Assembly: GCA_029257435.1 (NCBI GenBank)
Contig: JARIBI010000116.1
Location: 1-37,719, forward strand
Direction of reading: 5' to 3'
Source of the DNA: Sporosarcina sp.
GTDB taxonomy: Bacteria; Bacillota; Bacilli; Bacillales_A; Planococcaceae
DNA length: 37,719 nt
Notes under the pieces: generated by a model
The model's input: the letters and a program-made list of their open reading frames with translations, nothing else
What the model was told of the DNA's origin: nothing
Databases searched by the model: none
Made by a program: the position numbers and the translations under genes
Shown here: positions 37,195 through 37,719 of the stretch, piece by piece
Layout: each line of letters starts with the position of its first letter
How positions within the stretch are numbered: the stretch's first letter is position 1

Positions 37195-37719
37195 AGATGA
37201 AAAAGTATACAGCAGATACGATGGTCCAAGCAATGGAAAAAGTCCGTCAAGACTTTGGTGAAGATTCAGTAATACTAAGCTCCACCATTGTTCAATCTAA
37301 AGGGTTTCTGGGACTATTTAAAAAAAAGAGCGTGGAAGTCGTTGCAGGATACGATGAGCCTATCTCACTTAAAGAGAAACCTGAACCGGTTTTTAGTAAA
37401 CAACATAAGCCCGTTCTTGCGCAAGATGCAGTGATCCACGAATTGAAAAAAGAAATGAAAGAAATGAAACAACTACTTAAGACCAATCATGCTCCAATAG
37501 AATTTAACCAATACCCTGAGGAAATGCAGGCACTGTTGGCAAGATTGAGTGCTCAAGAGCTGAACAATGAAACAATCCAAAAAATTGCACGTGAGATTTT
37601 TGCGCGCATGAAAGCTGAAAAAGTTGACTATACAGTTGATGAACAGAAGAAAATCGCCCGTGAAATTTTGAAGGAAGAACTGGCAGATTTACCGTTCGGA
37701 GGCGTTCATTTTAAAAAGA
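37191..37719 (+). CDS. flhF: flagellar biosynthesis GTPase FlhF (5' part)
   Basis: The frame runs off the window end after about 176 codons. The N-terminus KKYTADTMVQAMEKVRQDFG and SVILSS, then GFLGLFKKKSVEVVA, match the B domain of FlhF, the SRP-type GTPase that places flagella. The GTPase domain would lie beyond the window. ATG 37191 overlaps the flhA stop; ATG 37197 is an alternative. SD GGGGTGG. Confidence 0.93.
   Translation, partial: MKMKKYTADTMVQAMEKVRQDFGEDSVILSSTIVQSKGFLGLFKKKSVEVVAGYDEPISLKEKPEPVFSKQHKPVLAQDAVIHELKKEMKEMKQLLKTNHAPIEFNQYPEEMQALLARLSAQELNNETIQKIAREIFARMKAEKVDYTVDEQKKIAREILKEELADLPFGGVHFKK

Noticed and set aside
1..37719. CRISPR array, tRNA, rRNA or insertion sequence
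   Set aside because: No regularly spaced repeats, no cloverleaf or rRNA segments, and no transposase gene found. The only mobile gene products are the Rep and integrase at the left end.

Overview
The window is about 37.7 kb of a low-to-moderate GC, Gram-positive (Bacillales) chromosome. Gene order and protein sequences resemble Bacillus subtilis (rbgA-rnhB-ylqG-ylqH-sucC-sucD-dprA-topA-trmFO-xerC-hslV-hslU-codY followed by the fla/che operon). Proteins are diverged enough from Bacillus sensu stricto to suggest a Planococcaceae/Sporosarcina-type relative, but that placement is inference. All recognised genes lie on the + strand.

Positions 1 to about 2700 are the right-hand end of an AT-rich integrated element. 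It carries a structured origin-like region, a rolling-circle (HUH) replication protein, a small excisionase-like protein and a tyrosine integrase with tandem arm-type repeats behind it. The element abuts rbgA (ylqF); its left end and the gene normally upstream of rbgA are outside the window.

Positions 2725 to 17427 are housekeeping genes: ribosome assembly GTPase RbgA, RNase HII, a FliK-like/FlhB-C-like orphan pair (YlqG, YlqH), succinyl-CoA synthetase (sucCD), DprA, topoisomerase I, TrmFO, XerC (CodV), the HslVU (ClpQY/CodWX) protease and the global regulator CodY. Clear intrinsic terminators follow rbgA, sucD, trmFO and codY.

A 357-base non-coding region (17428-17784) holds the codY terminator and the probable fla/che promoter. 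From 17785 to the window end runs one long flagellar operon: flgB, flgC, fliE (rod), fliF-fliG (MS ring, switch), fliH-fliI-fliJ (export ATPase), a MotE-family protein, fliK, flgD, a small flagellar operon protein, flgE, flbD/swrD, fliL, fliM, fliY, cheY, fliO, fliP, fliQ, fliR, flhB, flhA and the start of flhF. Genes are tightly packed or overlapping, except around flgE, which is flanked by structured non-coding DNA: two hairpins upstream, and a roughly 126-base Bacillales-type repeat downstream.

The most interesting points are: a hairpin whose loop carries a phiX174/pC194-like nick sequence just upstream of the two-tyrosine Rep; a second FliK/FlhB-like pair away from the flagellar operon; a HslV lacking the N-terminal serine described for B. 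subtilis CodW; an flbD start codon separated from its ribosome binding site by a hairpin; the structured repeat behind flgE; and an apparently mosaic flgE.
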